Assembly (NCBI RefSeq): GCF_001580545.1
Contig: NZ_LRBG01000002.1
Coordinates: 186,001 to 250,000 of the forward strand
Direction: 5' to 3'
DNA length: 64,000 nt
Source of the DNA: Paraburkholderia monticola
Lineage (GTDB): Bacteria; Pseudomonadota; Gammaproteobacteria; Burkholderiales; Burkholderiaceae
In this document: positions 26,864 through 35,245 of the stretch, in pieces
Position numbering within the stretch: position 1 is the first letter of the stretch
Layout: each line of letters starts with the position of its first letter
Notes under the pieces: generated by a model
Seen by the model: only the letters and a program-made list of their open reading frames with translations
Databases searched by the model: none
What the model was told of the DNA's origin: nothing
Translations under genes and position numbers: made by a program

Positions 26864-29110
26864 ATGGCAATCAATTACGAAAACCGTTACGCCGGCGTGT
26901 ATGAACCGGGGCAGCTGCATCTGTCGGACTACGTTCGCACGATCGTGCGCGGTTGGCGCACGATCCTGACGGTGACGTTGATCGCGCTCGCGCTCGGTTG
27001 CGCGTACGCGTTCCTCGCGCCGCCGGTCTACCGTGCGGACGTGCTGTTTCACGTCGAGGACAGGACGGCGAACGCGGCGGCGAATTTCAACGCGAACGGC
27101 CGGGAGGCGGGCTCGCCGCTTCCCGGCTCGTACGATTCGAAGCCGTCGACGGCGGCGCAGATCGAGTTGCTGAAGTCGCGTCTCGTCACCGAGGAAACGG
27201 TACGCGCGCTGCATCTCGACATCACGGCGAAGCCGCGTTATCTGCCGGTGCTCGGTAGCAAGATCGCCGGGCTCGTGAACGGGCACTGGTGGTTCAAGCT
27301 GCCGTCGTTCATCAATCTGTCCGGATTCGCTTGGGGCAACGAGAGCATCGCGGTGTCACGCTTCGACACGGCGAAGGACCTGTATGGCGAGACCTTCACG
27401 CTGGTCGCGGGCGCCAACGACACCTACATCCTGCGCGATCCTCACGGCAGCGCGATCCTGTCGGGGCGCGTCGGCGAGACGGTGCAAACCGATACCGCGG
27501 TCGGCCCGGTCACGCTGCACGTCGACCGGCTGGTCGGCGCGCCCGGCTCGCGTTTCAGGCTGACGCGCGCGTCGACGCTCGGCACGGTGGAGAATCTGGC
27601 GAGGACGATGGTCGTGCAGGAAACGGCGGAGGATTCGGGCGTGATCCGCGTGAGCCTCGAAGGCGCCGACCCGGCGCTGACCGCGGCGATCGTCAACAAC
27701 GTGGCGCGCGAGTTCCTGCACCAGGACCTCGCGAGCCGCTCGACCGAGTCCGACCACACGCTCGCGTTTCTCGAACAGCAACTGCCGGATGCCCGCAAGG
27801 CGCTCGACGATGCGGAAGACCGCTACGGCAAGTTCCGCAATACCCATGGCACCGTCGATCTCGGCGAACAAAGCAAGCTGCTGTTGCAGCAGCTCGTCGA
27901 CAACAAGACGAGGCTGATGGATCTACAGCAGCAGCGCGCGGAGCTGTTGCAGAAATTCACGCCGAGCCATCCGATGGTCGCCGCGCTCGATGCGCAGATC
28001 GCCGCCTTGCAGGGCGCGCAGAGCACGATGAACCACAGTGTCTCGAGCATGCCCGACACCGAGCAGACCGCGCTACGGCTGCAGCGCGACGTGCACGTCA
28101 ACACCGAGCTGTACCAGAACCTGCTCAACAGCGTGCAGCGACTGCGGGTGGCGCAGGCGGGGCAGGTAGGCGGCGTGCGCCTCGTGGACTTCGCCGAAGC
28201 ACCCGACGATCCCGTGCGGCCGAGGCGCATGCTCGTGATCCTGATGTCGCTCGGCGGCGGGCTCGCGCTCGGTTTTCTGCTGATCTTCCTGAAGCGCGCG
28301 ATGCGCGGCGGTGTCGAGCGGCCGGACGAGCTCGAAGGGATGCTCGGCGTGCCGGTGTTCGCGGTGGTGCCGCGCAGCCAGACGCAATTGCGCCTGCAGG
28401 ACAAGGTGTCGCTGCGCCAGCGTGGGCAGCACGTGCTCGCGCAACAGGCACCCGAGGATATCGCGGTGGAAGGCGTGCGCAATCTGCGCACCTCGCTGCA
28501 GCTGTCGCTCGATCACGCGGACAACAACGTCGTGATGATCACCGGCTCGCGGCCCGATGCGGGCAAGTCGTTCGTGTCGGTGAATCTGGCGACGCTGGTG
28601 GCGTCGGCCCACAAGCGCGTGCTGATCATCGACGGCGACATGCGGCGCGGCGACGTGCATTCGCATTTCGGCGTCAGCCATCGGCCGGGGCTGTCCGACG
28701 TGCTTTGTGGCGGCGATCTCAACGCGATGATCCAGCGCGACGTGCTGCCCGGGCTCGACGTGCTCGCGAAAGGCACGCTGCCCTCGCACCCGGCCGAGCT
28801 GCTGGCGAGCAAACGCTTCGAAGCGATGCTCGAAGTGCTGAAGCCGCAATACGACGTCGTGATCATCGACACGCCGCCGGTGCTTGCGGTGACCGACTCG
28901 ACGCTGATCGGCAAATACGCCGCGACGACGCTGCTGGTCGTGCGGCATGGCCGTCAGCCGTTGCACGAGATCATCGAAACCACCAAGCGCCTGCGCAACG
29001 GTGGCGTCGGGCTGCGCGGCGTGCTGCTCACCGACGTGCCGCAGGAAGCCGCGTTCCTCGGCTCGGGGTATCAGGGCGGCTACTACGGGTACGACAGCAT
29101 CGCTGGTTGA
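26864..29110 (+). CDS. wzc: Polysaccharide co-polymerase / tyrosine autokinase (Wzc-like)
   Basis: A 748-residue inner-membrane protein controlling EPS polymerisation and export. Order: Wzz chain-length domain with first helix (residues about 33-53), a long periplasmic coiled-coil part, second helix (about 457-477), then a cytoplasmic BY-kinase with Walker A (GSRPDAGKSF, near 560), Walker A' (VLIIDGDMRRGD) and Walker B (VVIIDTPPV). The C-terminal tail is a short Tyr cluster (GYQGGYYGYDS) for autophosphorylation. ATG at 26864 follows GGGTGA; a GTG at 26855 is an alternative. No cognate phosphatase gene adjoins. Confidence 0.93.
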   Translation: MAINYENRYAGVYEPGQLHLSDYVRTIVRGWRTILTVTLIALALGCAYAFLAPPVYRADVLFHVEDRTANAAANFNANGREAGSPLPGSYDSKPSTAAQIELLKSRLVTEETVRALHLDITAKPRYLPVLGSKIAGLVNGHWWFKLPSFINLSGFAWGNESIAVSRFDTAKDLYGETFTLVAGANDTYILRDPHGSAILSGRVGETVQTDTAVGPVTLHVDRLVGAPGSRFRLTRASTLGTVENLARTMVVQETAEDSGVIRVSLEGADPALTAAIVNNVAREFLHQDLASRSTESDHTLAFLEQQLPDARKALDDAEDRYGKFRNTHGTVDLGEQSKLLLQQLVDNKTRLMDLQQQRAELLQKFTPSHPMVAALDAQIAALQGAQSTMNHSVSSMPDTEQTALRLQRDVHVNTELYQNLLNSVQRLRVAQAGQVGGVRLVDFAEAPDDPVRPRRMLVILMSLGGGLALGFLLIFLKRAMRGGVERPDELEGMLGVPVFAVVPRSQTQLRLQDKVSLRQRGQHVLAQQAPEDIAVEGVRNLRTSLQLSLDHADNNVVMITGSRPDAGKSFVSVNLATLVASAHKRVLIIDGDMRRGDVHSHFGVSHRPGLSDVLCGGDLNAMIQRDVLPGLDVLAKGTLPSHPAELLASKRFEAMLEVLKPQYDVVIIDTPPVLAVTDSTLIGKYAATTLLVVRHGRQPLHEIIETTKRLRNGGVGLRGVLLTDVPQEAAFLGSGYQGGYYGYDSIAG

Positions 29111-29215
29111 GGCTGCTGACCGTGCGGTGCGTCGTGAGCGGCGCGCCGCGGCGGGGACCGACGCGACGGCGCTCGGGTCGCTCGGGTCGTTCCCGAGCGG
29201 GATGCTTCGCCGCCC

Positions 29216-30907
29216 TTAGTGATGTCCCAGCAGAGCGCGCATATCTCCCGGAATTGGCTCCGACGGCTCCACGGTCTGCCACGCGGTCTCGTGCGACGCG
29301 AGCGTGACGAGCCGTCGCGCGGCCTTGCTGCTCGAATCGATCTGCAACGCCTCGTTGGCGTTGTGCGACGCGCAGTCCCAATGTCCCACATTGCCGCAGC
29401 CGCGCGCGAGACTCAGCAAGGCGTCCCGTTGCTGCTCTAGCGTGCTCACTTCGGCGCGCATGCGGCGCGCGTCGCGATTGTCCGGCTGCGCCGTGATGAC
29501 CGCAGCGAGGCGCGCCCTGGTCGCCGCCAGATTGCCCCGTTGCAGATAGCCGTGCGCGGCTTTCAGATTCCGCTCCGCGTCGGCGCGCAGCTTGTCGGCT
29601 TGCGTGAGCGGGGCGGTCGTCGTGTCGGTGTTGAGGTTGGTGTTGGTGTTGGTCGACGCGACCACCGTGCCGCGCGGGGTGGGTGCGGAGACGGCTGCGC
29701 TCGGTGGCGTCGTTGGTGCCACCGTGTGCGCGGTTGCGACGACGGGCTGTGGCGCTGTGGTGCGTACTGTCGCAATGACAGGCGGTGGCGCAAAGGTGGG
29801 CGCGGTCGTAGCGACGGGCGGTGGCGTTACGGTGTGCGCGGTTGCTGCGACGGGCGGCGGCGTTACGGCGTGCGTGGTCGTAGCGGCTGGCGGTGGCGCG
29901 ACGGTGTGCGTGTTCGCCACCACAGTCGGTGCCGCGACGGAGTGTGCGGGCGCAGCGGCTGGCGGTGGCGTGAGGGTATGCGCGTTCGCAACAACAGTCG
30001 GCGGCGCGACGGTGTGCACGGTCGCATCAACAGTCGGTGGCGCGACGCTGTGCGTGGTTCCAGCGACGGCCGGTGGCGCGACGCTGTGCGCGGGCGCAGC
30101 GACTGGCGGCGGCGCGACGGCGGGCGCGTTCGCAACGATGGTCGGCGGCGCGACTGTGTGTGCAGTCGCAATGGCTGGCGGTGGCGCGACGCTAGGCGCG
30201 TTCGCAACGACAATCGGTGGCGCGGCTGTGCGTGAGGTCGCCACGACAGGCGGTGGCACGACGGAAGACGCGGTCGCCACGACGGCCGGTCGCGCCACTG
30301 TGGGCGCAGTCGCCACGACAGGCGGTGCTGGCGGCGCGACAGGCGCCGAGTGCGCGGGCTCCGCTTGCTGCCGCGCGGCAACAACGGGACGCGCTGGTTG
30401 CGCGACGGCCGCCGCGGGTTTCGGCGCCGCGACAACCGTCGGCGCCGCATTCTGCGCGACCTGCGGCGCGGTGGTTTGCGCGGGGCCGTCCGGCTGCACC
30501 GTGCCGAACACCGTCACCGGCGTGTCGACGCTCGCATCGTCATCGTTGAGAAGAACGAAGCCGGCATACACGACGCCGAGCGTCGCGAGCGCCGCCGCGG
30601 CGAGCGCGAACGGATGCCGCCGTCGACGGCCGCCCGGCGCGAAAGTCGCCTCGTCGAGCAGTTCGTACGGGCTCAGCTTGGTTAAGGCGCGCCGCGAGGC
30701 GCCCGCTGGCAGCGCTTCGAGCTGCGTGCGCGGTGCGGCGAGCGCCCGGGATCCCGAGGTGCGCTCGCCGGGCCTGCCGGCCGTATCGAACGAATCGATC
30801 GGCAGCGCATGGCACGCGGGACACGGCGAAAAGCGGCCCGGCAGCGGCACGCCGCAGCATGCGCACTGGTGGAAGGAAGGTTGGTCGGAGGACGTGTCGC
30901 GCGGCAT
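29216..30907 (-). CDS. Membrane-anchored zinc-ribbon protein with 12-residue repeats and TPR-like tail
   Basis: A 563-residue protein of no family I can name. Residues 15-32 hold two cysteine pairs (CACC and CPAC), a small zinc ribbon. One membrane helix follows at about 99-120. Then comes a 204-residue stalk of seventeen 12-residue repeats (type HTVAPPPVVATA), rich in Pro, Ala, Val and His. An Asn-Thr run leads to a helical TPR-like domain (about 435-545) with cysteines at 504 and 512. The layout implies a cytoplasmic metal-binding head and a long periplasmic rod. It faces wzc end to end and lies 84 bases after a secreted protein gene. Confidence 0.75.
   Translation of the reverse strand: MPRDTSSDQPSFHQCACCGVPLPGRFSPCPACHALPIDSFDTAGRPGERTSGSRALAAPRTQLEALPAGASRRALTKLSPYELLDEATFAPGGRRRRHPFALAAAALATLGVVYAGFVLLNDDDASVDTPVTVFGTVQPDGPAQTTAPQVAQNAAPTVVAAPKPAAAVAQPARPVVAARQQAEPAHSAPVAPPAPPVVATAPTVARPAVVATASSVVPPPVVATSRTAAPPIVVANAPSVAPPPAIATAHTVAPPTIVANAPAVAPPPVAAPAHSVAPPAVAGTTHSVAPPTVDATVHTVAPPTVVANAHTLTPPPAAAPAHSVAAPTVVANTHTVAPPPAATTTHAVTPPPVAATAHTVTPPPVATTAPTFAPPPVIATVRTTAPQPVVATAHTVAPTTPPSAAVSAPTPRGTVVASTNTNTNLNTDTTTAPLTQADKLRADAERNLKAAHGYLQRGNLAATRARLAAVITAQPDNRDARRMRAEVSTLEQQRDALLSLARGCGNVGHWDCASHNANEALQIDSSSKAARRLVTLASHETAWQTVEPSEPIPGDMRALLGHH
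29711..30322 (-). repeat. Seventeen 36-bp tandem repeats encoding a Pro/Ala/Val stalk
   Basis: Residues 196-399 of the zinc-ribbon protein divide without gaps into seventeen 12-residue units of consensus P-V-V-A-T-A-H-T-V-A-P-P. Units differ by several substitutions each, so the array is old or under diversifying change rather than freshly amplified. All copies keep the frame. Confidence 0.88.
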
Positions 30908-30991
30908 GGCCGTCTCGCTCCACTGGCGCCGAAGGCCGGCGCCATCAAAAAGAATGAATGCGACGACGCTCGCAAGCGGCGTCGCGCGAAT

Positions 30992-31606
30992 TTACTGGAC
31001 GACGACGTAACCGCGCGCCTGCATGCACGCGCTGTAGGCGGCCCAATAGCGTGTCATCGGCGGCTCGGGAGCGGGCAACGGCGGCAGCTTCACGCTCGAC
31101 GCCGCATTGGCCTGCATCGAAGCGGACGCCCCGTCCGGCGCACCCGGTGCCGCGCTCGCGTTGGTGCCCGCCGCCGATGCATTCGCTGGCGCGTTCGCCG
31201 CCACGGTGGCGCCAGGCGCGCTGGCGCCGGTCGCGGCTTCATTCACGGGCTTCACCGACGATGCGCCGCCAGGCGCTTGCGCACCGGCCAGCGGCGCGCT
31301 CGCGGCATCGGGCGCGCTTGCGCTCCACGGTAACGGCGTGGCCGTGAACGAACTGGGTGGAAGCGGCGGTTTCGATGGGGCGCCAGTCGACGTGCCTTTG
31401 GCCACGGGCGTCGGACGTGGCGGAACCTGCGACTCGCGGGCCATGTTGACCCCGGTCGTCCGGTTTGCCTCCGCGTAGCACATCGCGTTGTCGATGCCGC
31501 GCTCGTAGGGGCTCTGACTCCGGACCGGATAGGTGACGGGTCGCCACGCGAATGCGGCAGTGCTCGTCACCAACAGCGTCAGTACGGTATATGTTTTAAA
31601 TGCCAT
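30992..31606 (-). CDS. Secreted Ala/Pro/Ser-rich protein with conserved-looking ends
   Basis: A 204-residue protein with a signal peptide (FKTYTVLTLLVTSTAAFA). The N-terminal part (about 20-55: YERGIDNAMCYAEANRTTGV) and the C-terminus (RYWAAYSACMQARGYVVVQ) look folded and carry one Cys each, possibly forming a disulfide; between them lies a low-complexity Ala/Ser/Pro linker of roughly 110 residues. Function unknown. The short C-terminal motif resembles the ends of small Burkholderiaceae envelope proteins. It is followed by the zinc-ribbon repeat gene after 84 bases. Confidence 0.65.
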   Translation of the reverse strand: MAFKTYTVLTLLVTSTAAFAWRPVTYPVRSQSPYERGIDNAMCYAEANRTTGVNMARESQVPPRPTPVAKGTSTGAPSKPPLPPSSFTATPLPWSASAPDAASAPLAGAQAPGGASSVKPVNEAATGASAPGATVAANAPANASAAGTNASAAPGAPDGASASMQANAASSVKLPPLPAPEPPMTRYWAAYSACMQARGYVVVQ

Positions 31607-31970
31607 CGCAGTCACTCCCGCAGCGATGTCTCGCCTTTTTGTGTTTGATTGCGTGTCGTGCTTTCGTGTTTTGCTTGTTGCGCGTCGCGTTCGAGCTTGT
31701 AGTTCGTGCCTGCTGCTCGTGCTGTCAGCTCGTCTTGCTCTCGCGGCCTGCCGATAGGCCGTGGCGCTTCGCGGTGCTGGCGCCGGTGTTCCCCGGACAG
31801 GCACGTCGCGATAGCTGCTTTGACGAGCGTAGCACCACAGCCTCGCCACGCGATGCATCGGATAGCGCGCGAAAACGCCATCGTGCAGTGCAATCAGGAC
31901 ACAATCGGCGAGGCGGAGTTGAAGATCGGGACAATCCCTGGGCGCCACGACGGATCGTCAGGAGTCGAAG
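31607..31970. other. Divergent intergenic region between two secreted-protein genes
   Basis: This 364-base region contains the two divergent leaders. A T-rich patch at about 31634-31680 (TTTTTGTGTTTGATTGCG) is the most promoter-like part. No gene, hairpin or known motif stands out. Confidence 0.4.
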
Positions 31971-32363
31971 ATGAAGAAACTATCGTACCGCTACCGGCCG
32001 CTTTGCGCTGCGGTCTGTCTATCGATGCTGTCGCTGGCCGCGCCGCTCGCGAGCCGCGCGGCCGACGACGCCAGCATGCGTGCGGAGACGGGGGGCGAGC
32101 GCGCGAGCTTCGCGCAGACGTTCTGCGGCGTGTCGCCCGAGCGGGTCAGCGACTACAAGGAGCGGCTCAGAAAAGTGCTGACCGACGCGAGCGATTTCGA
32201 TCAGCACTGGGATGCCGGCTGGCATCGCGGGGAAAACATCAACAGCCAGATGAACGCGCTACGCGAGCAGGATCCGAAGGAATTTGCGGCGCGCATCAAG
32301 GTCAACTGCGAACGGCTCAAGTGGCTGGCGGGTAACGCGCTGCGCCCGTCGGCGCCGAAGTGA
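31971..32363 (+). CDS. Small secreted protein of unknown function
   Basis: A 130-residue protein with a signal peptide (PLCAAVCLSMLSLAAPLASRA, cleavage near residue 30) and a mostly helical mature part with two cysteines (TFCGVSPERVSDYKERL, and NCERLKWLAG), probably a disulfide-linked helical hairpin. No family is recognised. It is divergent from the Ala/Pro-rich gene and converges with the PL5-like lyase gene 48 bases away. Confidence 0.65.
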   Translation: MKKLSYRYRPLCAAVCLSMLSLAAPLASRAADDASMRAETGGERASFAQTFCGVSPERVSDYKERLRKVLTDASDFDQHWDAGWHRGENINSQMNALREQDPKEFAARIKVNCERLKWLAGNALRPSAPK

Positions 32364-32411
32364 ACCGAACGAGACGCGCCAGCCGGAGTCGCAGATTGCC
32401 GGGCCAGGCGG

Positions 32412-33413
32412 TTACGCCGCCGGACGCATCCCGACGCGCGCCATCATGGTCAGGTCGCCGCCCATGCGCGGATCGTAGAACGGGCCTGCCTTGTGGAGAT
32501 CGTCGAACAGTTCGGGATGCGGCGCCCGCAGCCGATAAAACTCCACCCAGCCCGCCTCGCCGTCCGGCTTCCATGTCTCCTGGGGCACGCCCGCCTGAGC
32601 GGAAAACCACGCACTATCGCGATAGCCGCTCGCGACCCGCTCGGCGAGCAGATTGATCCGGTGGTCGTCGTAGGCGTACCAGTCGAGCCCCTTCAGGCGC
32701 GCCATCTCGGCCATCAGCACCAGCGGTGCGAGCGCGTAGTTGTGATAGTGGAGCGCGCGCTTGCCGCGCGCCATTTCCATCGGCAGCGTGCCGTCGTCGC
32801 GGATGTCGCCGATGCCCTTCTGATAGATCGCGCGAGCCTTGTCGAGGAGCTCTTCGTCGCCGGTCGCGACGGCCGCCGCCGTGATGCCGACGCCCGTCCA
32901 GTAGTAGTGGTTGTTGCGCGACTTCTTCGGATTGTCCCAGTAGCCGAGGCTGGCGATCGAAACCTGCTTGAACCACGCGTCGATCCGCTCGCGCTGTTCC
33001 GCCGTCGCCAGATGGCGCGTCTTCACATATGCGATGCCGACGCCTCCTTCGACCCACTGACGCAGATAGTGCGACTGATCGTTGTTGACGTGAACCATCT
33101 CGCCAAGCAGTGCGCCGTCACGCGCCCAGCTGTCGATCCACCTGATCGCGCACTCGCCCGCGGCGACATCCTTGTCCGCAACATAGCGATCGGACATGTC
33201 GGCCACCTGCTTGGTGAAATCGTCGAGCGGCTTCGTCATCTCCCTGTCCGCTTTCAGGGCGGCCTGGTCGATGACCGAATGCGCGGCGTCGATGTAATAG
33301 CCCTGCGCCCTGATGTCGCGAATCGCCGGCGGCGCCGACGGGCAGTCCATGGCCGATGCATCGGCGCAAACCGCGAGCAGGGCGAGATAAAAAGCAACTG
33401 GCATGAATCGCAT
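32412..33413 (-). CDS. PL5-like alginate lyase, secreted
   Basis: A 333-residue secreted lyase with a signal peptide (MRFMPVAFYLALLAVCADASA). It resembles AlgL poly(mannuronate) lyases, all-helical periplasmic enzymes that cleave by beta-elimination. Visible marks are the catalytic Asn-His segment SRNNHYYWTGVG (about residues 163-174), KRALHYHNYALAPLVLMAEM, and Tyr/Arg-rich C-terminal elements. Length fits the family (about 360). AAGGAGT precedes the start. It is the last gene of a minus-strand array, 10 bases after the CHMI-like gene. The true polymer may be another uronate-containing polysaccharide. Confidence 0.88.
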   Translation of the reverse strand: MRFMPVAFYLALLAVCADASAMDCPSAPPAIRDIRAQGYYIDAAHSVIDQAALKADREMTKPLDDFTKQVADMSDRYVADKDVAAGECAIRWIDSWARDGALLGEMVHVNNDQSHYLRQWVEGGVGIAYVKTRHLATAEQRERIDAWFKQVSIASLGYWDNPKKSRNNHYYWTGVGITAAAVATGDEELLDKARAIYQKGIGDIRDDGTLPMEMARGKRALHYHNYALAPLVLMAEMARLKGLDWYAYDDHRINLLAERVASGYRDSAWFSAQAGVPQETWKPDGEAGWVEFYRLRAPHPELFDDLHKAGPFYDPRMGGDLTMMARVGMRPAA

Positions 33414-33423
33414 CTGTACTCCT

Positions 33424-33831
33424 TCAGATTGGCGAACGATCGGGGGACTCGTCGGCAGGTGCCGTTTTCCCGCGGCCATTCGATTTGATAAAAAGCTCGC
33501 CCGGTACCGCTTGCCGGAACACGCCGCATTGCCACGGGCCGTCGAACGCGCTGGCGGCAATCGCCTGCACGATCGCGTCGTGGAGGTATCGCGCCATCGC
33601 CTGCTCGATCTCCGCTGGACGCGGCACGGTCGTCCTCATCGTCGCGATCACTAACTGTTCGTTCTCGTCGGTGCCGGACAGCGCAACGTCGGAAATCACG
33701 ACGCGGCTCCTGAGCGCCGCGGCGCTCGCGTAGCCGCGTTGCGCGAAGCCTTCGTGAATCGAGCGCAGCAAGCCCTTGAGTTCCATGGCTTGCGCGAGTA
33801 CCGGGGTGATTTCAAAAACGATGTGGGGCAT
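33424..33831 (-). CDS. CHMI-type tautomerase (5-carboxymethyl-2-hydroxymuconate isomerase family)
   Basis: A 135-residue protein starting MPHIVFEITPVLAQAMELKG. The proline after the initiator Met is the catalytic base of the tautomerase superfamily, and overall length and layout match the CHMI branch from homoprotocatechuate degradation. No other aromatic-catabolism gene is near; instead it lies between a heptosyltransferase and an alginate lyase. It may isomerise an unsaturated uronate or keto product, or its role here may be new. The last 20 residues are polar and variable-looking. Confidence 0.78.
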   Translation of the reverse strand: MPHIVFEITPVLAQAMELKGLLRSIHEGFAQRGYASAAALRSRVVISDVALSGTDENEQLVIATMRTTVPRPAEIEQAMARYLHDAIVQAIAASAFDGPWQCGVFRQAVPGELFIKSNGRGKTAPADESPDRSPI

Positions 33832-33949
33832 GGTGAAAGTATTCGTGAGACATGCGACGCGCGCGTCGAGCCCTGCCCGACGGCATGATCTGTATTTCCG
33901 GATCGACTGATGGAAGGCCTCGGCCTCGGCCTCGCTGCGAGGCGCAGGG

Positions 33950-35227
33950 CTACGCGTGCACGGTCGCCGCCCGCTGCCGCTTCAGGTCATCGATCAAACG
34001 CCCAATCGTGCTTTTGACCTGGCCCGGCGTAATCAGGCGCGAACACTCGAACTGCCGGTCGGTGCCCGCATGGCGCGGGCACCACAGAAAGTCCTTGTGA
34101 TCGAACTCGATGGTCGTGTCGTTCCAGCAACTATTGCACGCGTGGTAGTTGATCACGCGGTAGGGCGTTTCGAACTCGTTCTGCGGATGCGTAAAGCCGC
34201 TGATCATCACGACCGGCGTGCCGACCGCCCATGCGAGCCACGACAGTCCGCTCGACAAGCCCACGAAGAACTCCGCGTGCAGCAGCAGGCTCGCGCGCTC
34301 CTGAAGCGGCAGGCTGCCGGTGAAATCCTCCGCGCCGTGGGGGATGTGATTCCACACGAGCCCCTGTCCATGCACGTGCTCGCGGTCGATGCACAACACG
34401 CGATACCCCTGCGCCTTCAGATACTTGACCGTCTCGAACCACCCAGCCGGGTTGTTCCAGTACTTGCACTGGGACGACGACTGCGCGGCAATGCACACGT
34501 ACGGCTCCGCGATGCGTCGCGTCGTATCGCGAATGCCGATCAGCGGCCGGCATTCTTTGGCCGGCAGCCCGAGCAGGTACGGAATGGTCTTTTGCAGACC
34601 GCTGAGACGGAAGTCCGACGGCTGATGCGTGCGATCGTTGCAAGGAAAAAAGATGCCGAGGTAGTAGCTCGCGTAGAACTCGTGCCTGCGCGCATCCTCG
34701 TCTTCCGGACGGAGGTAGTGCAGTTCCGGATAGGCGTCTTCGAACAGCGTCCAGATCGCCTCGCCCATCGACAGATACATCTCGCACTGATGCCGCTGGC
34801 GAAACTCCTCGACGTACGGGAACCACGCAATGATGTCGCCGATCGTCCCGACCGGCAGACGGGCGTACACCTTCTTGCCGCGCAGGTCGAAGTCGTGCTC
34901 GAAGACCAGCTCGTTCTCGCGCAGCACTTCGATCCGGAAGTTGACGTAGTAGCGCTTCGTGCTGCACACCATCGCGTCGTCGACGGACTCGTCGAACAGG
35001 ACCACATCGGCGTCGCGATCGAGCAGACGCACCCGCCATCCTTTTCCCTTGACCTGGACCCGGCAACCGTAGTTGAAGTCGTAGCGAATGCCGTGCGGGC
35101 CTTCGAACAGCGGCTCGCCCAGCTCGACGAACGGCGCCTCGCGCACGCCGCCCGGTTGCGAGACCGCTTGAGTCGGATCGGTATCCTGCGGGGCGCAAGC
35201 CATCGCAACGACAGAAGATTCATTCAT
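33950..35227 (-). CDS. Autotransporter O-heptosyltransferase (TibC/Aah/BAHT type)
   Basis: A 425-residue glycosyltransferase of the bacterial autotransporter heptosyltransferase family, which adds heptose from an ADP-heptose donor to Ser of SLS-type autotransporter repeats in the cytoplasm. The N-terminal part is GIRYDFNYGCRVQV and GKKVYARLPVGTIGDIIAWF; the donor-binding C-terminal half has CIAAQSSSQCKYWNNPAGW and GLSSGLSWLAWAVGTPVVMI. Four cysteines at 364, 367, 383 and 395 (HACNSCW, WCP, ECSRLI) match the iron-binding centre of TibC. It lies in the same array as a fitting autotransporter. Confidence 0.92.
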   Translation of the reverse strand: MNESSVVAMACAPQDTDPTQAVSQPGGVREAPFVELGEPLFEGPHGIRYDFNYGCRVQVKGKGWRVRLLDRDADVVLFDESVDDAMVCSTKRYYVNFRIEVLRENELVFEHDFDLRGKKVYARLPVGTIGDIIAWFPYVEEFRQRHQCEMYLSMGEAIWTLFEDAYPELHYLRPEDEDARRHEFYASYYLGIFFPCNDRTHQPSDFRLSGLQKTIPYLLGLPAKECRPLIGIRDTTRRIAEPYVCIAAQSSSQCKYWNNPAGWFETVKYLKAQGYRVLCIDREHVHGQGLVWNHIPHGAEDFTGSLPLQERASLLLHAEFFVGLSSGLSWLAWAVGTPVVMISGFTHPQNEFETPYRVINYHACNSCWNDTTIEFDHKDFLWCPRHAGTDRQFECSRLITPGQVKSTIGRLIDDLKRQRAATVHA

Positions 35228-35245
35228 ATAAGGCTCTTTATTCGC

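Noticed and set aside
29711..30322. Possible CRISPR array because of the regular 36-bp period
   Set aside because: The units are directly adjacent without spacers, keep an open frame and encode a 12-residue protein repeat; no cas genes are near.
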